A stretch of DNA of 64,000 nucleotides from Proteus cibi. GTDB taxonomy: Bacteria > Pseudomonadota > Gammaproteobacteria > Enterobacterales > Enterobacteriaceae. The translations under genes and the position numbers were made by a program. The first letter of the stretch is position 1, and the number at the start of each line of letters is the position of its first letter. Shown here piece by piece: positions 1 through 7,792 of this stretch. The DNA is taken from NCBI RefSeq assembly GCF_003144405.1, contig NZ_PENW01000009.1, positions 62,001-126,000 of the forward strand, written 5' to 3'. The notes under the pieces were generated by a model. That model was given only the letters and a program-made list of their open reading frames with translations, made no database searches and was not told the origin of the DNA.

Positions 1-229
1 CTTTATTCATAAAGATAACAAAAAGAGTAATAACATATAAAGTTGGGAGAGCAAAAGTTTGTATCAAACTCCACAATATAGAAAGATAGGCTATTAAATT
101 TAAATTTTCGCTATCTTTTATAGATATGCCCACTAAAGTAGAAACACTAGTAAATGAAGATATTAATTGCCCTAAAGTAAATAAAATAAAAGCAATTAAT
201 ATTATCCATAATGATATTGGTTTTTTCAT
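1..229 (-). CDS. Partial small membrane protein, unassigned
   Basis: The open frame begins at an ATG (227-229) and runs off the left edge, so only the first 76 residues are visible. A good ribosome site (AAGGA about 8 bases before the ATG) supports a real gene. The visible part is strongly hydrophobic, with likely membrane segments at residues 5-25 and 46-72 and a short polar stretch (SIKDSEN) between them. I recognise no family. It is divergent from the small membrane genes to its right, so 230-416 should hold back-to-back promoters. Confidence 0.6.
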   Translation of the reverse strand, partial: MKKPISLWIILIAFILFTLGQLISSFTSVSTLVGISIKDSENLNLIAYLSILWSLIQTFALPTLYVITLFVIFMNK

Positions 230-416
230 TGAAATCTTCCTTGTAAATAAAAGTCGCTATCATAAATTAATCGATGTATAGTGTCATCACATTAATAAAT
301 AAATTTTATATATAAAGATAAATTTAAGTTAAGTGAGCTTTTTTTATTCTAACTAAATACTAAACTTAAAATTTATATCCACTTAGTATAAGTAGATTAT
401 GTCAAGGAATAATCGT

Positions 417-647
417 ATGGAGATGATTATAAGCGCAATAGCAGAACTTTTTGGCTTTCTGATTGAGCTTTTCTTTCTTCTTTGTAAAGCAATTGGCTAT
501 AAGATCACAATTTTATTGATTTTGTTTATTTTTATGTATGCTAATCAATTCGATATAAAATGGCTCTTAGGTTTCTCTATAACCTCATTATGTTTATATA
601 GCCCAAACTTATATCAATTATTTAAAAAACCAAAGAAAGATCTTTAA
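417..647 (+). CDS. Small membrane protein, unassigned (76 aa)
   Basis: A short ORF dominated by hydrophobic residues, with about two membrane segments (roughly residues 5-45 and 50-62) and a basic C-terminal tail (KKPKKDL). I chose the ATG at 417 because AAGGA lies about 8 bases upstream. An in-frame ATG at 399 would add six residues but has no visible ribosome site. No family recognised. It is followed after 40 bases by another small membrane ORF on the same strand and then a terminator, so the two probably form a small transcription unit. Its high A+T content and absence from this place in E. coli suggest accessory DNA. Confidence 0.55.
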   Translation: MEMIISAIAELFGFLIELFFLLCKAIGYKITILLILFIFMYANQFDIKWLLGFSITSLCLYSPNLYQLFKKPKKDL

Positions 648-687
648 GATAAATTAAAAATCATAAAAAGTGATTTAGGGAAAATAA

Positions 688-897
688 GTGATTAAAAAAA
701 ACAAAGTATCTAAAAAACATGCAGACTTTATGTTTTATTGTGGCATATTTCTTATAATTACATCTTCTATAACTTGGTTTACTTCAGAAAAAATTGATTG
801 GCTATATAATTCTGTCAATACAATACTTGCTCTTTTTCTTACCATTTATGGGTTTCATTTACGTAAAAATTTCCATAGTTCAGAATTAAAAAAATAA
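688..897 (+). CDS. Small membrane protein, unassigned (69 aa, GTG start)
   Basis: The start is GTG, with GGGA about 8 bases before it. The N-terminus is lysine-rich (KKNKVSKKH), followed by two predicted membrane segments (about residues 14-30 and 42-58) and a charged tail, as in a two-pass inner-membrane protein with the basic N-terminus inside. No family assignment. It lies 40 bases after the preceding small membrane gene and 14 bases before a strong hairpin terminator, so it is probably the last gene of a two-gene unit. Confidence 0.5.
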   Translation: MIKKNKVSKKHADFMFYCGIFLIITSSITWFTSEKIDWLYNSVNTILALFLTIYGFHLRKNFHSSELKK

Positions 898-911
898 TGA
901 CAATATAACGT

Positions 912-942
912 AAAAAGGCTTACAAAAATGTAAGCCTTTTTT
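912..942 (+). terminator. Intrinsic terminator after the small membrane genes
   Basis: The stem AAAAAGGCTTACA pairs with TGTAAGCCTTTTT across a 4-base loop and is followed by T residues. It is nearly symmetrical, so it could also act on the minus strand. Confidence 0.85.
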
Positions 943-1011
943 ATATCCAAATTGATTGTTTGTTATTTATACTCAAATTGTCCTATGTTCAATATGTACA
1001 TAGGAATATAT

Positions 1012-1111
1012 ATAAATAACCCTCGTTTTGATTGTCGGTAAAATCTTAGTGATAATATTCAATATAGTTAAAAATAAACTATTATCTATTTCACTACGAC
1101 GGGTTATTTAT
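1012..1111 (-). repeat. Long-range inverted repeat bracketing the rmf 3' region
   Basis: ATAAATAACCC at 1012-1022 is the exact reverse complement of GGGTTATTTAT at 1101-1111. The second copy overlaps the rmf stop codon. A separate short hairpin (CCTATGT/ACATAGG, 982-1004) lies further downstream. The rmf transcript could therefore fold its 3' end into a base-paired structure. Any link to message stability is inference. Confidence 0.5.
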
Positions 1112-1278
1112 TTTACCAGACTAGGGCGATCTTCCATCGCCTGTCGCCAGCCTCCAAGCCAATGGGAACGCGCATCAATGGCGAAATAAGGACAAAGCTC
1201 TTTTGAACGGCCTTGCATACCAGCTTGATAACCTTTCGATAATGCTCTTGCTAAACGATCTCGTTTCTGTCTTTTCAT
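1108..1278 (-). CDS. rmf: Ribosome modulation factor Rmf (56 aa)
   Basis: The sequence from MKRQKRDRLARALSKGY through the SHWLGGWRQAM motif matches RMF, the small basic protein that pairs 70S ribosomes into inactive 100S dimers in stationary phase. The E. coli protein is 55 residues. A longer frame reaches back to 1377, but the ATG at 1278 has GAGGG just upstream and gives the conserved N-terminus, so I took it as the start. In E. coli rmf lies next to fabA and downstream of pqiC. Here the pqi side is kept, with an ASCH gene inserted between. Confidence 0.97.
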   Translation of the reverse strand: MKRQKRDRLARALSKGYQAGMQGRSKELCPYFAIDARSHWLGGWRQAMEDRPSLVK

Positions 1279-1741
1279 ATCTAGACAACCCTCACGTTCT
1301 AAGTTTAAGCGGAAAGATAATGATTGTTTTTTCAACAACCACTCTAAATTGATACGCTTTATTGAGCATTTAAGCAAGTAAAGAAGTTAATACAAATGTC
1401 ATATTTGTGATATTGCGCTAGTTGCAAGTTTAATAACCAACATTATTATTTAATATTTATTTTAAGAAATTATCTGATTATTTTTCACACCATAAGGAAT
1501 AAAACTTAACTTATTGATATTTAATACATATAATTATTTAAAAACTATTTAAGCTATTTTTATCTTATGTAATCAATAAATTAAATAAGATAAATTGATG
1601 TTTATTTTTAAATTTATGTCAATATAAGACTTGGTTAATAAATATAAGTTTTTGCTCTATTTATCTTTTTTCGTGTAAAGCTCTTTTTAATTACCTCTTT
1701 TTTATTAAGGCATTAGCTATCATTGAAGGTAAAATAAGCGA
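1279..1741. other. AT-rich intergenic region upstream of rmf
   Basis: About 460 bases between the ASCH-domain gene and rmf, both on the minus strand. It is very AT-rich, with stop codons in all frames and no convincing ORF. It presumably holds the rmf promoter and leader. I see no clear operator or strong hairpin. Confidence 0.6.
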
Positions 1742-2155
1742 TTAATACCTCTTACATACTTCTATTAATTCAAACTCTTCAAATACCAACTCCATATCTT
1801 CTGAAAAATAGCCTTCTCGATTAAAGAACGCTTTATGCCCTTCTTGCCAATATGCCAAACTTAAATCTCCTTCACCTTCTCTCTTAGCTAGCTCTTCTGT
1901 GACTTCATTAAATCGAATTAACTGCAAAGAGCGTGTACGAATAACACAAACAGGCTCGTTTTTACTGTTGAGAATAATGTTAAAACCACCGATAACGGGA
2001 ATAACACTGTCGCTAAAAAAACCACGTAATGAACTACACGTTGCCGTTTTTTTTCCTTCTACCACCAGCATAGCAAGTTCATCCGCTAACTCAGGATTAT
2101 CACCAAATGACCAACTGATTGCAGTGGGGTATTTCTTTTTCAGGATTTCTAACAC
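1742..2155 (-). CDS. ASCH-domain protein (137 aa, GTG start)
   Basis: The length and pattern fit the ASCH family: an early 'ISWSFGDNPELADELAMLV' stretch, then 'GKKTATCSS', a central 'SKNEPVCVIRT' strand and a late 'EGDLSLAYWQEGHKAFF' segment. ASCH domains resemble the RNA-binding PUA fold, and some members are ribonucleases or act on modified nucleosides; the substrate here is unknown. The start is GTG with AAAGGA about 6 bases upstream. It sits between pqiC and rmf, which are adjacent in E. coli. The pqiC terminator precedes it, so it is probably transcribed alone. Confidence 0.8.
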   Translation of the reverse strand: MLEILKKKYPTAISWSFGDNPELADELAMLVVEGKKTATCSSLRGFFSDSVIPVIGGFNIILNSKNEPVCVIRTRSLQLIRFNEVTEELAKREGEGDLSLAYWQEGHKAFFNREGYFSEDMELVFEEFELIEVCKRY

Positions 2156-2186
2156 CTTGTTTCCTTTGTTGTTCTTTTTTTAAATA

Positions 2187-2236
2187 AACAAAACCCAATA
2201 TTCACTTTAATTGTATTTAAGTTGAATATTGGGTTT
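2187..2236 (-). terminator. Terminator after pqiC
   Basis: A long stem, AAACCCAATATTCA (2191-2204) against TGAATATTGGGTTT (2223-2236), with extra pairing toward the loop. On the minus strand it is followed by a T-rich stretch. It ends the pqiABC unit. Confidence 0.8.
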
Positions 2237-2259
2237 GAATAAATGTAATGCTAAGTCAG

Positions 2260-2832
2260 TTAGTATTGAGCTTGAATTGTTTTCGCTATATCAGCAACAA
2301 CTTGCTCCCACCCTTGCCCTAAGGTACGTACTAAAGCAGGATAACCATCTTCTGTTTGTGTTAAAACTAATGAGAATGGCTGATTAATCACTTTATTATT
2401 TTCAGTATAAATCCAATCACCTGAAATAATTACCTGTCCATCATAACGACCTTGAAAATAATTCACTGTGACCGTTAATTTCGCTAAGTTATCTTCAACA
2501 GGTTGATTTGCAACAACAGTACCTGGCAATGCTTTTGTTAAACCTGAAACAAGGTTCTGCTGTAATTGCTGATCAAGTGGATTAATCCATAGATGCTGAT
2601 TAGCCACGGTATAGTTAATATCCGTCGTTTGATAAACGATCCCTGCATTTACTAGCATATTAGACAAATGGATCGGCTGAACCCAAATTTGAGGCTTCTT
2701 GGCTGACTGTGTTGCCGAGACTTGTTCCGACGCGCCCCCTTGATAAACATCAGGTAACTGATAATACGTTTTATCAATCTGACTTGAACATGCTGTTAAC
2801 ATCAAAACAAATACCCCAATGATGTATTTCAT
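2260..2832 (-). CDS. pqiC: PqiC outer-membrane lipoprotein of the PqiABC system
   Basis: A 190-residue protein with a short signal ending in an LTAC lipobox, so Cys15 is the expected lipidation site. The rest fits the ABC-type transport auxiliary lipoprotein family (DUF330, PqiC/YmbA): QLPDVYQ early, 'IWVQPIHLSNML' next, and 'AQQLQQNLVSGLTKAL'-like helices. PqiC sits at the outer membrane and is thought to dock the periplasmic PqiB tube that moves lipids between membranes. Its start overlaps the pqiB stop by one base, so the two are translationally coupled. Confidence 0.94.
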   Translation of the reverse strand: MKYIIGVFVLMLTACSSQIDKTYYQLPDVYQGGASEQVSATQSAKKPQIWVQPIHLSNMLVNAGIVYQTTDINYTVANQHLWINPLDQQLQQNLVSGLTKALPGTVVANQPVEDNLAKLTVTVNYFQGRYDGQVIISGDWIYTENNKVINQPFSLVLTQTEDGYPALVRTLGQGWEQVVADIAKTIQAQY

Positions 2833-4484
2833 TATTTTTCAGCCCTCTTTGGTTCTGGATCTTTACCTTCCTTCGCTTCAAAAATCAATGCGTTGCTTTT
2901 ATTGTTCAATGTTTTCAATAAAGGCTGCATCTCTCTCAACACTTGATCAAGCTGTTGCATATTATTGATCATTTTTCCATAAGCAGGAGAACCCGGTTGG
3001 AAGCCTTGCATACTGCGATTGATCTCTTTCAATGACTGTTGAATATCATTAGGAAGATTTCTAAATTCATCACTACCAATCATGGCATTCAATGCTTTCA
3101 GTGTTTCTTTTGCTTCACTGACCGCTTTTTGGCTTTCAGATAATGTTGCCGTCATCTCTTTAAGCATTGGTTCAACCGGAAGATTGTTGATCTTATCCAG
3201 TGATGTCATCACTTTTTGTTGAATTTGCGCTAAACCAGAGCTAACCGTTGGAATTTGTTGGAAACCAGCCACTTCTTGAGGCCCTTCCCATGTTTTTTCA
3301 TCTGGATAGAAATCGAGGTCAATATATAGAGCCCCTGTTAAAAGGTTACCTGATTTCAATGAAGCTCTTAGCCCATTGTTAGAGGCTGAAGTGATCTCTT
3401 TCACGAAATCAAAACTTTCACCAACATCATTAGCAAAACGCTCTGGTTCAACATGGATAAGCACTGGAATACGAAAATCTTTATCCAACGTTTGTTGCAT
3501 ACCTTTAGTGTAATAAGGTACTTGAACAACCGTTCCCATCCGAATCCCTCGGAACTCAACAGGAGCTCCCGCTTGTAATCCTCTTACTGAGTCAGAGAAA
3601 AACATGATGTAACTGCGATAATCAGTATATAACGAGTTTTGAATACTCTTCTCATTATCGTAGAGTTTAAATTCTGTTTTAGGTGCAATTTGTTCACCCG
3701 GCAGCCAACCAGCAGGAACATCAAAGCTCACACCGCCACTAAAGAGTGTAGAAAGAGACGCCATTTCAACACGCACCCCAGATGAAGACATATCAAAAGC
3801 AATCCCCGAATCTTTCCAGAACCGAACATTGGATGTCACCATTTTGTCATAAGGTGCTTTAATAAAGAGTTGATAATGCATGTCTCGACTCTCAATGTTG
3901 AACTCACTGGTTTCAACAGAGCCAACTTGATAGCCTCTAAATAAGACGGGATCACCGGCATTTAATTGACCCGCTCTTTCACTCACCAAATTAATGCGAA
4001 TACCTTTTGCATCAGGTGAAGCTAACGGTGGCGAGTCGAGAAGATTAAATTCATCTTTCTCTTTTCCAGTTAAACCAGGTTGTAATTCAATATAGGCACC
4101 TGAAAGTAAGGTGCCTAATCCTGTCACACCTTCTTTCCCTATTTGTGGTCTTACAACCCAAAATGCAGTATCTGCGCGTAATAGTTCATTCATGCCAGTA
4201 TCAAGTCGCGCATTGATAATTACGCGACTAAAATTACTGTCGAGCGTGACACTTTCAACTAAACCAATATCTACACTACGACTTTTTATTTTGGTTTTAC
4301 CGGCTTCAATGCCCTCAGCATTATAAGTAATTAAAGTAACTTCTGGACCTTGATGGCTGAAATGATAATAAAGTATCCATGCACCAATCAATAAGGTGAC
4401 AAGCGGTATGATCCAAACTGGAGACCAGCTTTTTAGTTTGTTAATTTTTGCTTCTGTTAAAGCAGTTTCATTCTTTTCAGTCAC
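2832..4484 (-). CDS. pqiB: PqiB, MCE-domain envelope-spanning tunnel protein
   Basis: 550 residues: a cytoplasmic N-tail, one membrane helix (about 22-40), three MCE domains (about 46-137, 161-255 and 290-400) and a long helical C-terminus (about 405-530). This is the PqiB layout; in E. coli it forms a hexameric syringe-like tube across the periplasm. The repeated 'AG.PV.FRG..VG' pattern marks the second and third MCE units (residues 176-188 and 305-317). It overlaps pqiA by 8 bases and pqiC by 1 base, so the three genes form a tight operon. The function is lipid trafficking; the old paraquat-inducible name reflects SoxRS control in E. coli, and I did not find a clear SoxS site. Confidence 0.96.
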   Translation of the reverse strand: MTEKNETALTEAKINKLKSWSPVWIIPLVTLLIGAWILYYHFSHQGPEVTLITYNAEGIEAGKTKIKSRSVDIGLVESVTLDSNFSRVIINARLDTGMNELLRADTAFWVVRPQIGKEGVTGLGTLLSGAYIELQPGLTGKEKDEFNLLDSPPLASPDAKGIRINLVSERAGQLNAGDPVLFRGYQVGSVETSEFNIESRDMHYQLFIKAPYDKMVTSNVRFWKDSGIAFDMSSSGVRVEMASLSTLFSGGVSFDVPAGWLPGEQIAPKTEFKLYDNEKSIQNSLYTDYRSYIMFFSDSVRGLQAGAPVEFRGIRMGTVVQVPYYTKGMQQTLDKDFRIPVLIHVEPERFANDVGESFDFVKEITSASNNGLRASLKSGNLLTGALYIDLDFYPDEKTWEGPQEVAGFQQIPTVSSGLAQIQQKVMTSLDKINNLPVEPMLKEMTATLSESQKAVSEAKETLKALNAMIGSDEFRNLPNDIQQSLKEINRSMQGFQPGSPAYGKMINNMQQLDQVLREMQPLLKTLNNKSNALIFEAKEGKDPEPKRAEK

Positions 4485-5772
4485 CCTTAGGCTCCTTAAT
4501 CATCGGTTTATCATCTTCGGCTGTACATTTATCCCACGTCAACCGAGGATCAAACATCATTGCAGAGAACATAGTGAGTACAACGACTACTGCAAATAGC
4601 ACCACACCAAAATCTGGGTAGATGCTCATCAGACGTCCCATTCTGACTAATGAAGCTAAAACAGCAATTACAAAGACATCAATCATCGACCAACGCCCTA
4701 CATATTCAACAACTTCGTAGAGAAAATGCATTCTAGCAGGATCTCTTTTTCCATTCGATTTGTGTGCATCCCAACATAGCCAAGCTATTGCTACCATTTT
4801 TAAACTTGGCACCATAATACTGGCAATAAATATCACCATTGCAACAGGGTAAGAACCGTCTTCCCAAAGCAAAATCACCCCAGCCATAATTGTGGAATAG
4901 ATATTATTACCTAACGATTCAGTCACCATGATAGGTAATAAATTAGCAGGGATATAAAGAATAAATGACGTAATCAATAGTGAAACTGTCCATTGTAAAC
5001 TTTTTGGCCTTCTTGCATGCCCTTTAACTTCACAACGACTACATTCATATTGATCTGCGGGTAAAATTGCCGTACATGAACGACATAATCTAACCCCTTG
5101 TTTTAACCCCGATTTACCTGATTCAATATCAGGATAACTTGGGCGAGGTTCTAATTTTTCCCATAAAGTATGTCTATCAAGACACTGGAATGCTCGAATT
5201 TGAAATAAGCAATAAAGAACATAAGGCAGGAAACTGAGTCCAAGTCCAATATCACCATAAGCCATTAATTTTACAAAGCTAACTAAAATTCCCGCAAGAA
5301 AAATCTCTGCCATACACCACGATTTTAATTGGAATAAAATGCGTGATAACCAAATTTGTAGCTTTCGAGGCAATTGAATTGGTGTACAAAGAAGCAAGAT
5401 TGCCACCATACAAAAAGCAGGTACAATTTGGACAAAGAGCAAGAAAAATGCGCCTAATTCGACGTAATTTTCACTAAACATAACCGTTGGGATTTGCATC
5501 AATGTGACATTATTGGCGATACCAGCCACTTCCATACTCACGAAGGTGAACTGGCTTGCCATTAGCAACATAAATAATGCGCTGATTGCTAATGCAACAG
5601 GTTGATAAAAAGGCTGGCGCCAACGTGCAATTAATACAGTATGACAACGAGGGCATGTTGCTTTTGTTCCTTGTGCTAATTGAGGAACACTGACCACCAG
5701 ATCGCACTGAGGACATAATATTTGCTTATTTTTATGTTCATGTTCATGACGATGTTGTTGACCAGAGCACAC
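4477..5772 (-). CDS. pqiA: PqiA inner-membrane protein of the lipid-transport system
   Basis: 431 residues with two PqiA membrane modules. Each is preceded by a zinc-ribbon-like four-cysteine motif: CPQC/CPRC near the N-terminus, and CRSC/CSRC at about residue 230. About eight membrane helices follow in two groups. The N-terminus is histidine-rich (HRHEHEHK). The start is GTG with GAGGTG about 7 bases upstream. PqiA is the inner-membrane partner of PqiB. It is first in the operon, just after the uup terminator, so its promoter must lie in the short gap 5773-5825. Confidence 0.95.
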   Translation of the reverse strand: MCSGQQHRHEHEHKNKQILCPQCDLVVSVPQLAQGTKATCPRCHTVLIARWRQPFYQPVALAISALFMLLMASQFTFVSMEVAGIANNVTLMQIPTVMFSENYVELGAFFLLFVQIVPAFCMVAILLLCTPIQLPRKLQIWLSRILFQLKSWCMAEIFLAGILVSFVKLMAYGDIGLGLSFLPYVLYCLFQIRAFQCLDRHTLWEKLEPRPSYPDIESGKSGLKQGVRLCRSCTAILPADQYECSRCEVKGHARRPKSLQWTVSLLITSFILYIPANLLPIMVTESLGNNIYSTIMAGVILLWEDGSYPVAMVIFIASIMVPSLKMVAIAWLCWDAHKSNGKRDPARMHFLYEVVEYVGRWSMIDVFVIAVLASLVRMGRLMSIYPDFGVVLFAVVVVLTMFSAMMFDPRLTWDKCTAEDDKPMIKEPKGD

Positions 5773-5825
5773 AGCGACACCTCTTATTTAGAGTAATCAA
5801 TAAAAGAATAGTTAATCTAGAAAGT

Positions 5826-5850
5826 AAAACGGGGCGTGATGCCCCGTTTT
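5826..5850 (-). terminator. Terminator after uup
   Basis: AAAACGGGGC pairs perfectly with GCCCCGTTTT across a 5-base loop, and more T residues follow on the minus strand. It separates uup from the pqi operon. Confidence 0.92.
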
Positions 5851-5857
5851 CGGTTGG

Positions 5858-7786
5858 CTATTCGCCATTTTGCATCAATTCTAGCTCTTGCCATCTGTCA
5901 AAAGCAGTTTCAAGCTCTTGTTCTTTATCTGCAAGCGCCTTTAAGACTTTTTCAGTCTCTTCATGAGGACGAGTAAAGAAATCCGCCCCACTCACTTCTT
6001 CTTGCAATGCACTTAACTGCGTTTCTAAGCTTTCTAATTTAGCAGGAAGTTGCTCAAGTTCTCGCGTCAAATGATAACTTAACTTGTTAGAACGCGTGTT
6101 CTTTTTAGAGCTATCTTTCACTTTTGCTTCTTTTTCAGCTTTTTCTGGTGCGTTGCGTGGTTTGTTTGTCGCATTCTTTAGTGAAACCGACTGTGCTCGT
6201 TGTTGTTGAGCATCATAATATCCACCAACGTAGCTGTTAATAACACCATCACCTTCAAAGATCCAACACTCAGTAACACTATTATCAACAAATTCACGGT
6301 CATGGCTAACCAGTAAAACAGTGCCTTGGTAAGCATCAACGAGCTCTTCTAGTAATTCCAAAGTTTCAACATCAAGATCATTGGTTGGCTCATCGAGAAT
6401 AAGTAAGTTACTTGGTTTTAAGAATAAACGTGCCAGTAATAGACGGTTTCTCTCTCCCCCTGATAGGGCACGAACAGGCGTCATCGCACGTTTAGGTGGA
6501 AATAAGAAGTCTTGCAGATAACCAAGTACATGGCGAGGACGACCATTTACCATCACCTCTTGCTTACCTTCAGCAAGGTTATCCATCACTGTTTTATCAG
6601 GATCAAGTGTCGCACGGTGCTGATCAAAGTAAGCAACTTCAAGCTTAGTACCACAATGAACTCGCCCGCTGTCTGCTTTTAAATCGCCTAGCATGAGTTT
6701 CAATAAAGTGGTTTTACCACAACCATTCGGCCCCACCAGCGCAATTTTATCACCACGCTGTACTTTGGCAGAAAAGTCATGAACTAACTTACGCATTCCA
6801 ATGCTGTAATTAACATCTTCAAGCTCAAAAACAATTTTACCAGAGCGCGTCGCTTCTTCGACCTGCATACGTGCACTGCCTAACACCTCACGGCGTTCAC
6901 TGCGCTCAACACGTAATGCTTTTAATGCTCTCACACGACCTTCGTTACGCGTACGACGAGCTTTAATACCTTGGCGTATCCATGCCTCTTCTTGCGCTAA
7001 TTTACGATCAAACTCTGCATTTTGTTGCTCTTCAACACGTAATGCTTCTTCTTTGCTTTCAAGGTATTTATCGTAATTTCCTGGCCATGAAGAAAGTTTT
7101 CCACGATCAAGATCGATAATCCGCGTTGCCATATTACGAATAAATGAACGGTCATGGGAAATAAATACAATACTTCCTTGGAAATCTTTTAAGAATTTCT
7201 CAAGCCAAAGGATCGTTTCAATATCAAGGTGGTTTGTTGGTTCATCTAAAAACAGCACTCTTGGCGCACTGACTAATGCACGTCCTAATGCCGCTTTTCT
7301 TAACCAACCACCAGATAAAGAAGAAAGCTCCGCTTCACCATCTAAACCGAGTTTTTCTAGTACTTCTGCAATTCGGCTATCAAGTAACCACAAATTACGA
7401 CTATCAAGTACTTCTTGCAGTTCTGCCATTTTATTGAGATTTTTATCAGAAGGATCTGTCTCAATCAATTTAGAGATATGGTGATAATCTGTTAGATATT
7501 TAGCATCTTCTTCAACACCTTCTGCGACAAAGTCAAAGATAGTACCTTCAATATCTCTTGGAGGATCTTGCTGTAAGCGAGCAGTCACCAGATCTTGTTC
7601 ATAAACAACTTGACCATCATCTAAAGGTTGTTCTTTAGATAACACTCTTAATAGGGTTGATTTACCCGCACCATTGCGCCCAACTAAACAAACGCGTTCA
7701 TTTTCTTCAATAAATAAATCGGTGCTATCTAATAATGGAGCATCACTGAAAGATAGATAAGCCCCAGTTAAACTAATTAACGGCAT
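5858..7786 (-). CDS. uup: Uup, ABC-F type ATPase
   Basis: 642 residues with two ABC ATPase domains and no membrane segment. Domain 1 has Walker A GRNGAGKS (36-43), signature LSGGW (157-161) and Walker B ending LDEPTNHLD. Domain 2 has Walker A GPNGCGKT (352-359), signature LSGGE (441-445) and LDEPTNDLD. A linker rich in charged helices joins them, and a Lys/Glu-rich coiled-coil C-terminus (about 545-640) matches the DNA-binding tail of Uup. ABC-F proteins act on the ribosome; in E. coli uup mutants also show raised precise transposon excision. It begins 6 bases after rlmL, so the two are probably cotranscribed. Confidence 0.96.
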   Translation of the reverse strand: MPLISLTGAYLSFSDAPLLDSTDLFIEENERVCLVGRNGAGKSTLLRVLSKEQPLDDGQVVYEQDLVTARLQQDPPRDIEGTIFDFVAEGVEEDAKYLTDYHHISKLIETDPSDKNLNKMAELQEVLDSRNLWLLDSRIAEVLEKLGLDGEAELSSLSGGWLRKAALGRALVSAPRVLFLDEPTNHLDIETILWLEKFLKDFQGSIVFISHDRSFIRNMATRIIDLDRGKLSSWPGNYDKYLESKEEALRVEEQQNAEFDRKLAQEEAWIRQGIKARRTRNEGRVRALKALRVERSERREVLGSARMQVEEATRSGKIVFELEDVNYSIGMRKLVHDFSAKVQRGDKIALVGPNGCGKTTLLKLMLGDLKADSGRVHCGTKLEVAYFDQHRATLDPDKTVMDNLAEGKQEVMVNGRPRHVLGYLQDFLFPPKRAMTPVRALSGGERNRLLLARLFLKPSNLLILDEPTNDLDVETLELLEELVDAYQGTVLLVSHDREFVDNSVTECWIFEGDGVINSYVGGYYDAQQQRAQSVSLKNATNKPRNAPEKAEKEAKVKDSSKKNTRSNKLSYHLTRELEQLPAKLESLETQLSALQEEVSGADFFTRPHEETEKVLKALADKEQELETAFDRWQELELMQNGE

Positions 7787-7792
7787 TGTAAA

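Noticed and set aside
1279-1377. 33-residue N-terminal extension of Rmf
   Set aside because: RMF proteins are about 55 residues, and GAGGG lies just before the internal ATG at 1278.
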